NCBI GenBank assembly: GCA_002396335.1
Contig: DGXN01000013.1
Location: forward strand, 31,496 to 95,495
DNA from: Bacteroidales bacterium UBA4231
GTDB lineage: Bacteria > Bacteroidota > Bacteroidia > Bacteroidales > UBA932
Direction: 5' to 3'
DNA: 64,000 bases
This document shows, one piece after another, positions 9,695-17,969 of the stretch. Below the pieces are notes generated by a model. That model had not been told where the DNA came from, made no database searches, and saw nothing but the letters and a program-made list of their open reading frames with translations. Every line of letters begins with the position of its first letter. The stretch's first letter is position 1. The translations under genes were made by a program, and so were the position numbers.

Positions 9695-9702
9695 CAAAAT
9701 TA
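9695..9702 (-). promoter_or_regulatory. Candidate -7 box of the glucan PUL promoter
   Basis: On the minus strand the bases read TAATTTTG, a match to the Bacteroidetes -7 consensus TAnnTTTG, 66 bases before the susC ATG. No TTTG box lies at the usual 19-21 base spacing, which would fit a promoter that needs an activator. Assignment is tentative. Confidence 0.4.
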
Positions 9703-9787
9703 TCAACTTCCGCAACCCCTCCGGCGCACAAGAAAAAAATAGTAGCGAATCTAAAGTCGTATTAAATTGAAAATGAACCGCTTTCTG

Positions 9788-9808
9788 TTTTAGCAAATCC
9801 TGCTAAAA
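9788..9808. promoter_or_regulatory. Perfect 8-bp inverted repeat upstream of susC
   Basis: TTTTAGCA and TGCTAAAA are separated by 5 bases. The site lies between the regulator gene and susC, about 85 bases upstream of the candidate -7 box. No T-run follows it in the direction in which the regulator gene is read, so it looks more like an operator than a terminator. Confidence 0.4.
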
Positions 9809-9834
9809 GTAGTGAAAATAAAACGTCACAAAAG

Positions 9835-11451
9835 CTACTTTTCCAGGTTTTTCACTGCAGTTTCAAAGGAATCCCGGTCTCCCAGGGCACTGTTTTTCAC
9901 GGAGACTTTATAGTTGTAAATCGTGCTGACGGAGTAGTCCAGCATGGTAGCGATCCGCTTGCTGTCGTCGACGCCGAGGCGGATGAGGGCGAAGATCCGC
10001 AGTTCGGTATTCAACCGTCCCTTGGGCGGATACAGGCGGGCGTCTTCACGCAGGAGACTGTTGAACTGCTCGACGAAATGGGGATACATCCCCAGGAAAG
10101 TCCGGTCGAAGGTTTCGTAGAATTTCTCGCGGGCTTTTTCGCTCCGGCTGTTGATGGACAGTTCCTTGAGCATCTCGCCGGCCTTTCCCTGTTTCAGGAG
10201 GTTCCGGTAACGGTTGTCCTCGGCCCGGAAGAGGGTGATCTGGTCGGACAGGTCTTCCAGGAAGGAGACGATGTACTCTTCTTTCACCTTGCTGGCGTGG
10301 GAAATCTGGCGGTTCAGGTCATTGAGGGTGATGTTGGCGGCCTCCAGGCGGTTGTTGGCGTTTTCCAGCTCGGTCCGGACACGGGAGAGCTTCCGGGAAC
10401 GGTTCACCAGGAACCAGGTCAGGGCCGACAGGACGAGCGCCAGGACCGCCATCAGCCACATAGCGATGAACAGCAGCCGGGCCTGACGTTCCTGTTTGGC
10501 CATGTAGGCGTCCTCCACATCCATCAGCAGGCGGGAAATCTGCCAGGGACGGAGTTTGGCGTTGTACAGGAGGGCATCCTCCTGGGCGATCCGCAGATAG
10601 CGGAAAGCGTGCTCAACGTCTTCCGGAAGGATATGGGCCGCCACCAGGGTCAGCGAGGCATAGTCCCGGACTGCATTCACGACGTCCCCTTCGGCCGACC
10701 GGACCAGCCAGGTGAGCCGGTCGTCGGCGTTACCCCGCGCGTAGGCGATTTCGGAACGCCAGAAGGCATGGATGGCATAATTCCGCTCTTCGGGCTTCAT
10801 GTCTTTCAGCAGGAGCCGGCTGATGCTGTCGGCCGCAGGGAGATTCTGCTGATCCATGAAAATGTCCCGCTTCAGGACGCGCCATTCCTCGGAATCTTCC
10901 GGAAAACGGCTCAGAAGACGGTCACGGTAGGGTCCGTAAGGCGGGATGGACAGGCGCTCCACCATGCCGGAATTGCCGCTGAGGTCGCGGCTGAAGTCGT
11001 ACAAGGCCAGCAGATACTCCGTCTTCAGCTCCTCCGACAGGGTGGAGGTGTCAATCTGGTCGTACAGCACCTGGTGGGCCTCCATGTAGTTGCCGGACTT
11101 GGTATACAGATGCCCCAGGCGGATAGCAGCGGCGTTTTTCCGCTCCGCATCCCCCTCGGCCAGGCCGATGCAGCGCTTCAGATACAGCTGGGTGGAGTCG
11201 AAGCTGAAGGCGAAGTACTCGTCGGCGATGATCATGCTCACATCGTAGGCGCGGTCCTTTTCCTGTGTTTCCCGGGCCAGGTCCGACAGGGCCTCCAGCT
11301 GATGGGTCTTCTTGGCCCTGTACATTTCCCGGGCGCTGAGGTAGCCGTCCAGTTCCGACAGCAGCTGCCGCGTATGCCGGTCCGGTCCGGCAGCCTGACT
11401 GCAGGAAAAGACAGTAAGAAGAATGAGCGACAGGAGAGCCGGGTGCTTCAT
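9835..11451 (-). CDS. DUF6377-type membrane-anchored regulator with TPR-like sensor region
   Basis: 538 residues. A lipoprotein-like or cleavable signal (FSCSQAAG) and a helical TPR-like periplasmic region (about 30-320) precede one membrane segment at 327-349, a coiled coil at about 354-385 and a cytoplasmic part. The C-terminal region (about 480-525, with ELRIFALIRLGVDDSKRIA and STIYNYKVSVK) reads like a LuxR-type helix-turn-helix. Bacteroidales proteins of this build are annotated DUF6377 and commonly sit beside susCD pairs, so it is the likely local regulator of the glucan PUL. The -7 box TATCTTTG ends 4 bases before the ATG, so the mRNA is probably leaderless. Whether it senses glycan directly is unknown. 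Confidence 0.8.
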   Translation of the reverse strand: MKHPALLSLILLTVFSCSQAAGPDRHTRQLLSELDGYLSAREMYRAKKTHQLEALSDLARETQEKDRAYDVSMIIADEYFAFSFDSTQLYLKRCIGLAEGDAERKNAAAIRLGHLYTKSGNYMEAHQVLYDQIDTSTLSEELKTEYLLALYDFSRDLSGNSGMVERLSIPPYGPYRDRLLSRFPEDSEEWRVLKRDIFMDQQNLPAADSISRLLLKDMKPEERNYAIHAFWRSEIAYARGNADDRLTWLVRSAEGDVVNAVRDYASLTLVAAHILPEDVEHAFRYLRIAQEDALLYNAKLRPWQISRLLMDVEDAYMAKQERQARLLFIAMWLMAVLALVLSALTWFLVNRSRKLSRVRTELENANNRLEAANITLNDLNRQISHASKVKEEYIVSFLEDLSDQITLFRAEDNRYRNLLKQGKAGEMLKELSINSRSEKAREKFYETFDRTFLGMYPHFVEQFNSLLREDARLYPPKGRLNTELRIFALIRLGVDDSKRIATMLDYSVSTIYNYKVSVKNSALGDRDSFETAVKNLEK

Positions 11452-11455
11452 ATCG

Positions 11456-11463
11456 CAAAGATA
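11456..11463 (-). promoter_or_regulatory. -7 box TATCTTTG four bases before the regulator ATG
   Basis: Perfect TAnnTTTG on the minus strand, with only CGAT between the box and the start codon. Transcription from it would begin at or next to the ATG. No clear -33 TTTG is seen; the bases upstream are the end of sufD. Confidence 0.6.
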
Positions 11464-11472
11464 ATAAATAAT

Positions 11473-12072
11473 TTACAGACTTCTGACGGCGGCTTCAACC
11501 TCGGCTTCGCGGCCTTCGGGGATCACCGGGGAAAGGAAAGAGAGCATCTGAAGGGTGCGGGCTTCCTGCTCGGGAATGCCGCGGGAGCGCATGTAGAAGA
11601 GTTCGTCCGGATTCAAAGCCCCGACGGTGGCGCCGTGGGAACACTTGACATCGTCGGCATAGATTTCCAGCTGGGGACAGGTGTCCACGCGGGCCTGCTC
11701 CGACAGGACGATATTGTGGTTTTCCTGATAGGCCTCGGTCTGCTGGGCGTCGGGGGCCACGACGATGGTGCCGCCGAACGTCACCCGTGCTTCCCCTCCG
11801 GCGATGCCCTTGATGAGCTGGGTACTCCTGCATCCGGGAGCGCGGTGGTGCATGAGGATATGGAAGTTCACCTTTTCGCCGGCCCTGCTAAGGTACAGGG
11901 CTTTGATATGGGCCTCGGCACCAGGTGCCACGAGGTCTACCGTGAGGTGGATGTCACGGGACTCGCCGGGAAGGACGACGAACTCCAGGTTCAGCACTTC
12001 TCCGGCCCGGACGGTGTACAGCTTGCCGGGCGCACCGGCCGTGACGGGATCTATGTATCTGCCGTGTCCCAT
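11473..12072 (-). CDS. sufD: SufD-like Fe-S scaffold subunit, short form
   Basis: Component of the SufBCD scaffold on which Fe-S clusters are assembled. Only 199 residues, against about 420-440 in most SufD proteins: it covers the C-terminal beta-helix and helical tail but has no N-terminal domain. There is no room for one, since the ATG is 3 bases after the sufC stop. The family core is kept, including CSHGATVG with His147 at the place of the cluster-assembly histidine of E. coli SufD, and the PDELFYMRSRGI block. Last gene of sufB-pnuC-sufC-sufD. No cysteine desulfurase (SufS) or SufE gene lies in the window. It may be a true minimal SufD; nothing suggests a broken reading frame. Confidence 0.85.
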   Translation of the reverse strand: MGHGRYIDPVTAGAPGKLYTVRAGEVLNLEFVVLPGESRDIHLTVDLVAPGAEAHIKALYLSRAGEKVNFHILMHHRAPGCRSTQLIKGIAGGEARVTFGGTIVVAPDAQQTEAYQENHNIVLSEQARVDTCPQLEIYADDVKCSHGATVGALNPDELFYMRSRGIPEQEARTLQMLSFLSPVIPEGREAEVEAAVRSL

Positions 12073-12075
12073 GTG

Positions 12076-12810
12076 CTAGAACTGGTCAAAACCCTGACTT
12101 TCAATGCGGTCAATCAGCTCCCGGCCGCCGGTGCAGACAATGCGGCCGTCCTTGAGGACGTGCACCACATCCGGCTGCACATATTCCAGAAGCTTCTGGT
12201 AGTGCGTCACGATGATGGCCGATTTCTCCGGACCACGGAGGGTGTTGACACCGTCGGCCACAATCTTGAGGGCGTCCACGTCCAGGCCGCTGTCGGTTTC
12301 GTCGAGGATGCTCAGGTCCGGGTCCAGCATGGCCATCTGGAAAATCTCATTGCGCTTTTTCTCGCCGCCGGAGAAGCCCACGTTCACTTCCCGCTTGGAA
12401 AACTCGGGCCGCATCTGCACCAGGGACATCTTTTCCTTCTGAAGCTTCAGGTACTCGCCGGCCTTCAGCTCCGGCAGTCCCAGGGCCTTGCGCTTGGCGT
12501 TCACCGCCGCCTTCATGAACGCGGTGATGGTGACGCCGGGAATCTCGACGGGATACTGGAAACTGAGGAAAATCCCCGCCCAGGCACGCTCTTCGGGCGT
12601 TTTTGCTAAAAGGTCCTCCCCCTTATACAGGATGGAGCCTTCGGTGACCTCGTAGTCCGGACGGCCGGTGAGGACGGCGCTGAGCGTACTCTTGCCGGCG
12701 CCATTGGGACCCATGATGGCATGGACCTCTCCCGGGCCGATGTGAAGGTCAATTCCCTTCAGGATTTCCTTGTCGCCGATTTTGGCATGGAGGTTCTTGA
12801 TATCCAACAT
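12076..12810 (-). CDS. sufC: SufC, ATPase of the SufBCD complex
   Basis: 244-residue ABC-type ATPase that powers SufBCD. It has a Walker A motif (GPNGAGKST), Q-loop (FLSFQYPVEIPGV), the signature FSGGEKKRNEI, and Walker B in the form LSILDETDSGLD that is diagnostic for SufC, followed by the switch histidine in IIVTHYQKLL. Length is normal. It starts 1 base after the pnuC stop and ends 3 bases before the sufD start, so all three are co-translated from one message. Confidence 0.96.
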   Translation of the reverse strand: MLDIKNLHAKIGDKEILKGIDLHIGPGEVHAIMGPNGAGKSTLSAVLTGRPDYEVTEGSILYKGEDLLAKTPEERAWAGIFLSFQYPVEIPGVTITAFMKAAVNAKRKALGLPELKAGEYLKLQKEKMSLVQMRPEFSKREVNVGFSGGEKKRNEIFQMAMLDPDLSILDETDSGLDVDALKIVADGVNTLRGPEKSAIIVTHYQKLLEYVQPDVVHVLKDGRIVCTGGRELIDRIESQGFDQF

Positions 12811-12811
12811 A

Positions 12812-13429
12812 TTATTTTTGCTTTCTATACAGTTTAACCCAGGTGACCAGCGACCACAGGCCGTTCACCAGGTACAGGGCGCTCACGATGGACATAAGCA
12901 CATTTCCGACACTCAGGTGCAGGGCAATCTGCGTCAGATTCACCAGCAGCCAGGCCACCCAGCAGTCCCACTTCTTGAGGGCGCTCAGCAGCTGCGCCGT
13001 CAGGATGAGCACCGTCACGCAGGAGTCCAGATACGGGTGCGGGTCGGCCGGGAAAAGGCGGTCCAGGGACCAGCCCCACAGGAGGGCGATCACCAGCACA
13101 CCTACGACACAGAAAACGCGCTCGATCCAACTTAAAGAACTGACATTCAGCGTTTTTCCGTCGGCCGATTCTTCCGGACGGGGATGGGTCCAGCGGTAAT
13201 GCCCCACCATGTTGATGACCAGCGAAACCGGCTGCAGCAGTAGGCTTGCATACAGGTCCCGGTGCAGGAAAAGCAGGAACAGGGAGGCCGTATACAGATA
13301 GCCCACCCAGAAGTTGTACTTGGAGTTGCGCCCCGCCAGGAACACGCACGTCAGGCCCAGGACAGACGAAATCAGGTCTATCAGGAGCACCGGGCGGCCG
13401 GCGAGGGAGAATATGACGGTGTCCATCAT
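12812..13429 (-). CDS. pnuC: PnuC-family nicotinamide riboside transporter
   Basis: 205-residue membrane protein with about seven hydrophobic segments, the family's [11 protein letters not shown]-type entry (here [11 protein letters not shown]), a conserved WTHPRP segment, and the C-terminal [16 protein letters not shown] and ALYLVNGLW helices typical of PnuC. It imports nicotinamide riboside for NAD synthesis by facilitated diffusion. Its position is unusual: it sits between sufB and sufC. The ATG overlaps the sufB TGA and the stop is 1 base before sufC, so it is fully embedded in the Suf operon. Two ATG codons stand next to each other at the start; either could be used. A link between NAD salvage and Fe-S enzymes such as quinolinate synthase is a guess. 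Confidence 0.88.
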   Translation of the reverse strand: MMDTVIFSLAGRPVLLIDLISSVLGLTCVFLAGRNSKYNFWVGYLYTASLFLLFLHRDLYASLLLQPVSLVINMVGHYRWTHPRPEESADGKTLNVSSLSWIERVFCVVGVLVIALLWGWSLDRLFPADPHPYLDSCVTVLILTAQLLSALKKWDCWVAWLLVNLTQIALHLSVGNVLMSIVSALYLVNGLWSLVTWVKLYRKQK

Positions 13430-14868
13430 CCTACAGAACCCTCCAGGGATACTTGCAGCAGTTTCTGCGCCTCAACGGCAAACTCCATGGGCAGGCGGCT
13501 GAGCACCTCCCGGGCATACCCGTTCACGATCAGCCCCACCGCCTCCTCCGGGCCGATACCGCGCTGGTTGCAGTAAAACAGCTGGTCTTCGCTGATTTTG
13601 GAGGTAGTGGCCTCATGTTCCACCGTAGCAGTCGGATTCAGAGACTCGATGACCGGGAAAGTGTGGGCACCGCAGCGGGAGCCGATCAGGAGGCTGTCGC
13701 ACTGGGAATAGTTCCGGGCGTTCTGCGCGTTGGGTCCCATCCGCACCAGGCCGCGGTAGCTGTTCTGGCTTACGCCGGCCGATATGCCCTTGGACACGAT
13801 ACGGCTCTTGGTGCCGCGCCCCAGGTGCACCATCTTGGTGCCCGTGTCGGCCTGCTGGTGGTTGTTGGTGACGGCCACCGAGTAGAACTCGGAGCTCGAG
13901 AAATCGCCTTTCAGGATGGTGGAAGGGTATTTCCATGTGATGGCCGATCCGGTTTCCACCTGGGTCCAGCTCAGATGGGCGCCGTCGCCTTTGCAGATGC
14001 CGCGTTTGGTCACGAGATTCAGGATGCCGCCTTTGCCGTCCACGTCGCCGGGATACCAGTTCTGGACGGTAGAGTACTTGACGTCGGCATCTTTTTCCAC
14101 GATAATCTCCACGACGGCGGCATGGAGCTGCTGCTCGTCGCGCATGGGGGCGGTGCAGCCTTCCATGTAGCTGACATAGGAGCCTTCGTCGGCCACGATG
14201 AGGGTACGCTCGAACTGGCCGGTGCCGCGGGCGTTGATGCGGAAGTAGCTGGACAGTTCCATAGGGCAGCGGACGCCCTTGGGAATGTAGCAGAACGAGC
14301 CATCGGAGAAGACGGCGCTGTTCAGGGCCGCGAAGTAATTGTCCGTCACGGGGACCACGGAGGCCAGATACTTCTGCACCAGGTCCGGATGCTCTTTTAC
14401 GGCCTCGGAGAAGGAGCAGAAGATAATGCCCTTTTCGGCCAGGGTTTTCCGGAAGGTGGTGGTGACGGAGACAGAGTCGAAGACGGCGTCTACGGCCACG
14501 ACGCCGGCCAGCACGTCCCGCTCTTTGAGGGGAATGCCCAGCTTGTCGAAGGTTTCGGCCAGTTTGGGGTCGATCTCTTTGGGCCGATCCTTGTCCTTCT
14601 TGGGAGCGGCATAGTAGATAATGTCCTGAAAATCAATTTCCGGCATATCCAGATGGGCCCAGTCGGGCTGCGGCATCCGCTCCCAGGCGCGGAAGGCCTT
14701 CAGACGGAATTCCAGCAGCCACGAGGGTTCCTGTTTCCGCTCTGAAATCAGGCGGACAATGTCCTCGTTGAGCCCCTTGGGAATCAGTTCCTGCTCTACG
14801 TCCGTGACAAACCCTTCCTTGTATTCCCCGGAAGTGAACTGCTCTATGATTTTCTGATCTTCTGCCAT
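13426..14868 (-). CDS. sufB: SufB, Fe-S cluster scaffold subunit
   Basis: 480 residues when started at the ATG at 14868. Carries the SufB hallmarks: EWWLEFR-like [14 protein letters not shown] near the N-terminus, the MSSYFRIN-like [17 protein letters not shown] segment, [18 protein letters not shown] with the essential cysteine of the scaffold, and the [16 protein letters not shown] block with its glutamate. It assembles clusters with SufC and SufD. A longer frame begins at a GTG at 14886, but that codon lies in the -7 promoter box, so it is rejected. The promoter box ends 7 bases before the chosen ATG. Confidence 0.96.
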   Translation of the reverse strand: MAEDQKIIEQFTSGEYKEGFVTDVEQELIPKGLNEDIVRLISERKQEPSWLLEFRLKAFRAWERMPQPDWAHLDMPEIDFQDIIYYAAPKKDKDRPKEIDPKLAETFDKLGIPLKERDVLAGVVAVDAVFDSVSVTTTFRKTLAEKGIIFCSFSEAVKEHPDLVQKYLASVVPVTDNYFAALNSAVFSDGSFCYIPKGVRCPMELSSYFRINARGTGQFERTLIVADEGSYVSYMEGCTAPMRDEQQLHAAVVEIIVEKDADVKYSTVQNWYPGDVDGKGGILNLVTKRGICKGDGAHLSWTQVETGSAITWKYPSTILKGDFSSSEFYSVAVTNNHQQADTGTKMVHLGRGTKSRIVSKGISAGVSQNSYRGLVRMGPNAQNARNYSQCDSLLIGSRCGAHTFPVIESLNPTATVEHEATTSKISEDQLFYCNQRGIGPEEAVGLIVNGYAREVLSRLPMEFAVEAQKLLQVSLEGSVG

Positions 14869-14875
14869 AGGAGTG

Positions 14876-14906
14876 CAAAGATACACCTAAAGTGCCAAAT
14901 CTACAA
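14876..14906 (-). promoter_or_regulatory. suf operon promoter with both -33 and -7 boxes
   Basis: Minus strand: TTG at 14906-14904, a 20-base spacer, then TATCTTTG at 14883-14876. This is one of the best promoter matches in the window. The box ends 7 bases before the sufB ATG, so the leader is at most a few bases. The promoter overlaps the end of aroC and separates the two operons. Confidence 0.75.
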
Positions 14907-15945
14907 GGCAGATGGCGGCCATGGCTTCTACGATGACCGGTGTCCTGAGGGCGAAACACACGTCGTGACGCCCCGGGATGCCCGCTTTGGCAATGCTGGC
15001 GGTGGGTTTGAAAGCCACGCGGAACACCAGCGGGTTACCATTGGTGATGCCTCCGTTCACGCCGCCGGCATGGTTCGTAACGGGCGGCTGGGGGCGTTTG
15101 TGGCGGCCGCAGCACTCGTGGTCTTCTTCCCCTTCATGATGGCAACAATGGTGCTCACCTTCTTCCCCTTCATGATGGTGGCAGTGGTGCTCACCTTCTT
15201 CTCCGTCATGGTGGTGGCAGTGGTGCTCCGGGAACGGGTCGTTGTGTTCGGAGCCTTTCATGCGGGCAGCGGCGAATCCGTCGCCGAATTCGATGCCCCG
15301 CACCCCCGGGATGGCGAAAACCGCATGCGAGACCAGCGACTCCACGCTGTCCCAGAACGGTTCACCGAGACCGGCCGGCAGACCCGCCACCGTGCATTCG
15401 ACGACACCGCCGAGGGAGTCTCCGTCGGCCTGAGCGGCCTCCAGGGAATTTTTCCAGGCCGATGCATCTTTCTCCCCCCCGATTTCCGTCAGGACCGCAT
15501 GGAACTGTGCGAAATACAGCATTTTCTTGGCGACGACGCCGGCCGCCACGACGGCAAGGGTCATTCTCCCGCTGAAGGCACCGCCGCCGCGGGGATCGTT
15601 GAAACCGCCGAATTTAAGGTTGGCGGTAAAATCGGCATGACCCGGGCGGGGATGCTGGCGCAACTGCTCATAATCCTCCGGCCGGGTGTCCCGGTTGTGG
15701 AAAATGACGGTGAGCGGAGCGCCGGTGGTATGGCCTTCGTAGACACCGGTGAGGATTTCGGGCATATCGTCTTCCTGGCGGGGCGTGGTGCCCAGGGCGC
15801 CGGCCTTGCGGCGGGAGAGGTCTTCCAGGAAATCTTCTTCGGAAAGGGGCATTCCGGGCAGGACACCGTCCAACGTAACGCCGATGACGGGGCCGTGGGA
15901 TTCACCGAAAATACTGACTCTGAATCGGTTGCCAAAAGTATTCAT
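14887..15945 (-). CDS. aroC: Chorismate synthase with a His/Cys/Glu-rich insert
   Basis: Converts EPSP to chorismate, the last step of the shikimate pathway, using reduced FMN. 352 residues. Family signatures are present: GNRFRVSIFGESHGP at the N-terminus, the RPGHAD and NDPRGGGAFSGRMT motifs, and the C-terminal FKPTASI and GRHDVCFALRTPVIVEAM. At about residues 237-280, between MKGSEHNDPF and NHAGGVNGG, where the family has a short loop, the protein carries three 12-residue units of the form EHHCHHHEGEEG plus a CC pair, a likely metal-binding stretch. The ATG at 15945 overlaps the upstream stop as ATGA, which fixes the start; the longer frame reading into the upstream gene is rejected. Core enzyme identity is certain; the insert's role is unknown. 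Confidence 0.95.
   Translation of the reverse strand: MNTFGNRFRVSIFGESHGPVIGVTLDGVLPGMPLSEEDFLEDLSRRKAGALGTTPRQEDDMPEILTGVYEGHTTGAPLTVIFHNRDTRPEDYEQLRQHPRPGHADFTANLKFGGFNDPRGGGAFSGRMTLAVVAAGVVAKKMLYFAQFHAVLTEIGGEKDASAWKNSLEAAQADGDSLGGVVECTVAGLPAGLGEPFWDSVESLVSHAVFAIPGVRGIEFGDGFAAARMKGSEHNDPFPEHHCHHHDGEEGEHHCHHHEGEEGEHHCCHHEGEEDHECCGRHKRPQPPVTNHAGGVNGGITNGNPLVFRVAFKPTASIAKAGIPGRHDVCFALRTPVIVEAMAAICLVDLAL
15119..15228 (-). repeat. 36-bp tandem repeat (3 units) inside aroC
   Basis: About three 36-base units, each coding for a 12-residue block rich in His, Cys and Glu. Units 2 and 3 differ by a few bases; unit 1 is more diverged at its edges. The repeat keeps the reading frame open, so expansion or contraction by one unit would leave the enzyme in frame. 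Confidence 0.85.
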
Positions 15946-17969
15946 AGCTTGGAAAATAATTCGTTGAAATGAGGGAAAGACTTGGCTACGCAAGCCTCAT
16001 CGTCGATCAGGATGGGGGAATCGGCCCCCAGGGAGGCCACTTTCAGGGCCATGACCATGCGGTGGTCGCTGTAGGAAGGGTATGCGCCGCCGCGCAGCAG
16101 TTTTCCCGTAAGGATGCGCTGGGTGAGGCCCATGCCGGTGATGGTCATCTCGTCGTCTTCAATGCGGACGGGGACGCCCATCTGCGTCAGCATGGCTTCG
16201 ATGGCGGCGGCCCGGTCGGTCTCTTTGTGCCGAAGGCGTCCGACTCCCTTCAGGGTGCTTTCCCCGGGGCAGAAGGCACTCAGGACCGCGACCATGGGGA
16301 AAAGGTCCGGACAGTGGTTCAAGTCGGCCTGGAAAGGGCTCAGAGGAGCTCTTTGGACGCGGATGCTGCCGGTGGGTTCGTCGGCCTGGGACATGCTGGC
16401 GCCGGCCTGCATGAGGATATCCAGGATGGAAAGGTCGGCCTGGAGGCTCCGGGTGTCCAGCCCGGTGACTTCCACCTCGCCGAAAATGGCGCCCGCGGTG
16501 AGGAAGGGAGCGGCGCCGGACCAGTCGGCCTCGATGGGGAAGGCGGCCGCCTGGTAGCGCTGGCCGCCCCGGATCCGGAAATTCACGCCCGTGCACAGGC
16601 TCCAGTCCTGCGTTTCCAGGAAATCTTCCCCGCCTTCCATCTCGGAGCCGATCCGGATGCCGAATTTCTTCAGCACGTCCACGGTAATGAACAGATACGG
16701 GATACTCCTGGGCTCATGCACGTACAAGGCCGATTTTTCCGCGCAGAGCGGCAGGGCGGCGAGCAGGCCGGAAAGGAGCTGGGAGCCGCCTTTTCCGGAA
16801 ACGTCGGCCCTTCCGGGGATGAGCGGACCGGCAACGGTGAGCGGCAGGTAACAGTCCTCTTTCCGGGGATTGCTAACTATTTTGTTACCAGCAATTTCGG
16901 CCGATTTTTCGCAAGTAACACGATTGTTACCTTCGGGGTACAGACGGACGCCGTATGCCGCCATGATGTCGTGCGCGCCGCTGAGCGGCCGGTTCAGGAG
17001 GGTTTTCTCCCCCGTAACCCGGACAGGCGATGTGCAGAGCACGCTCATCAGCGGAATGCTCAGGCGCGTCAGGAAACCGGATTCGCCGGTATGGAGCTGG
17101 GAAAGGGTGGAAAGGCAGCCCGGTTCTGCTCCTATACCTTTAATAATCAGTGTATTACCGTTAATCTCTACCTGTGCACCCAGCGTCCGGGCAACGGCAA
17201 TGGCGCTTTCACTGTCGCCGCACGGAGAGTAGGCCGACAGGGTGGACGTCCCCTCCGCAAGCGCCGCCGCGATGATAGCCCGCTGGGCAAAGCTCTTGGA
17301 GGCCGGCATAGCCAGATTATGCGCATGCACAAAACGGAAAGGACCGTAAACCGCCTCGCTGAGGGCGGCAACGGGCATCTGACCGGGAGCCGCAGCTTCC
17401 TCTTCCGACAAACAGGCATAAGTGAAAGGCGCACCCTTCCGAAGCGCTTCTATGCGCGAAGGGCGTCCGGCCTCACCCATGCAGAAGGCCACAAGGGTTC
17501 CCGCGGCCTCGCCTTCGTACAATGCGCCGATGGTGGCATTATCGGCCTCTAACGTGGCTGTAGTGACGATTTTCACAACCTCGGCGCCAAAGTTGCGGGC
17601 GCGTTCTGCAAGGCTCCGCAGCACCGGCAGGGGCGGCGTATCCTCGAAGTTGTGGTAAGAGCGGATAAGGACTGTTCCCCATTCGCGGCAGGCCTCGCGG
17701 ATCCGCCGACCCACGGCGGCGGGGGCCTCCATCTCCAGGTCCACGTACTTGGCGCCGGCCTGAATGGCCCGCTCCAGGATATCGGCAGCCTGAGGCTCTT
17801 CGCTGAGGCGGCAGGTGGCGATAAGCGGTACGTCGGACTGGGAGAACAGCAGATCCACGTCCTCGTCCTCCAGGGCGCAGCGGTCCAGGCGGATCTCGGC
17901 CATCTCGAGGCCGGGAAGAAGGTCCAGAATCTGGGACAGTTCCTTATTTTGTATCGATGTGCAAATCAT
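15942..17969 (-). CDS. aroDA: AroD-AroA fusion: type I 3-dehydroquinate dehydratase plus EPSP synthase
   Basis: 675 residues joining two non-consecutive shikimate-pathway enzymes. Residues 1 to about 212 form a type I dehydroquinase with the catalytic His106 (RSYHNFEDTP) and the Schiff-base Lys133 (EVVKIVTTA). Residues about 213-675 form EPSP synthase with PASKSFAQRA (Lys224 region), the HTGESGFLTRL segment and the late HKETDRA and SYSDHRMVMAL motifs. The shikimate dehydrogenase and kinase acting between these steps are not in the window. The gene overlaps aroB by 26 bases and aroC by 4, so it is tightly coupled in the aro operon. The start is the ATG giving the MICTSI N-terminus, inside the aroB end. 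Confidence 0.93.
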   Translation of the reverse strand: MICTSIQNKELSQILDLLPGLEMAEIRLDRCALEDEDVDLLFSQSDVPLIATCRLSEEPQAADILERAIQAGAKYVDLEMEAPAAVGRRIREACREWGTVLIRSYHNFEDTPPLPVLRSLAERARNFGAEVVKIVTTATLEADNATIGALYEGEAAGTLVAFCMGEAGRPSRIEALRKGAPFTYACLSEEEAAAPGQMPVAALSEAVYGPFRFVHAHNLAMPASKSFAQRAIIAAALAEGTSTLSAYSPCGDSESAIAVARTLGAQVEINGNTLIIKGIGAEPGCLSTLSQLHTGESGFLTRLSIPLMSVLCTSPVRVTGEKTLLNRPLSGAHDIMAAYGVRLYPEGNNRVTCEKSAEIAGNKIVSNPRKEDCYLPLTVAGPLIPGRADVSGKGGSQLLSGLLAALPLCAEKSALYVHEPRSIPYLFITVDVLKKFGIRIGSEMEGGEDFLETQDWSLCTGVNFRIRGGQRYQAAAFPIEADWSGAAPFLTAGAIFGEVEVTGLDTRSLQADLSILDILMQAGASMSQADEPTGSIRVQRAPLSPFQADLNHCPDLFPMVAVLSAFCPGESTLKGVGRLRHKETDRAAAIEAMLTQMGVPVRIEDDEMTITGMGLTQRILTGKLLRGGAYPSYSDHRMVMALKVASLGADSPILIDDEACVAKSFPHFNELFSKL

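Noticed and set aside
14869-14886. A GTG start for SufB six codons upstream
   Set aside because: The codon overlaps the TATCTTTG promoter box, so it would not be in the mRNA.
15119-15228. Short tandem repeats in aroC as a CRISPR array
   Set aside because: The units are directly adjacent with no spacers and are translated; no cas genes are present.
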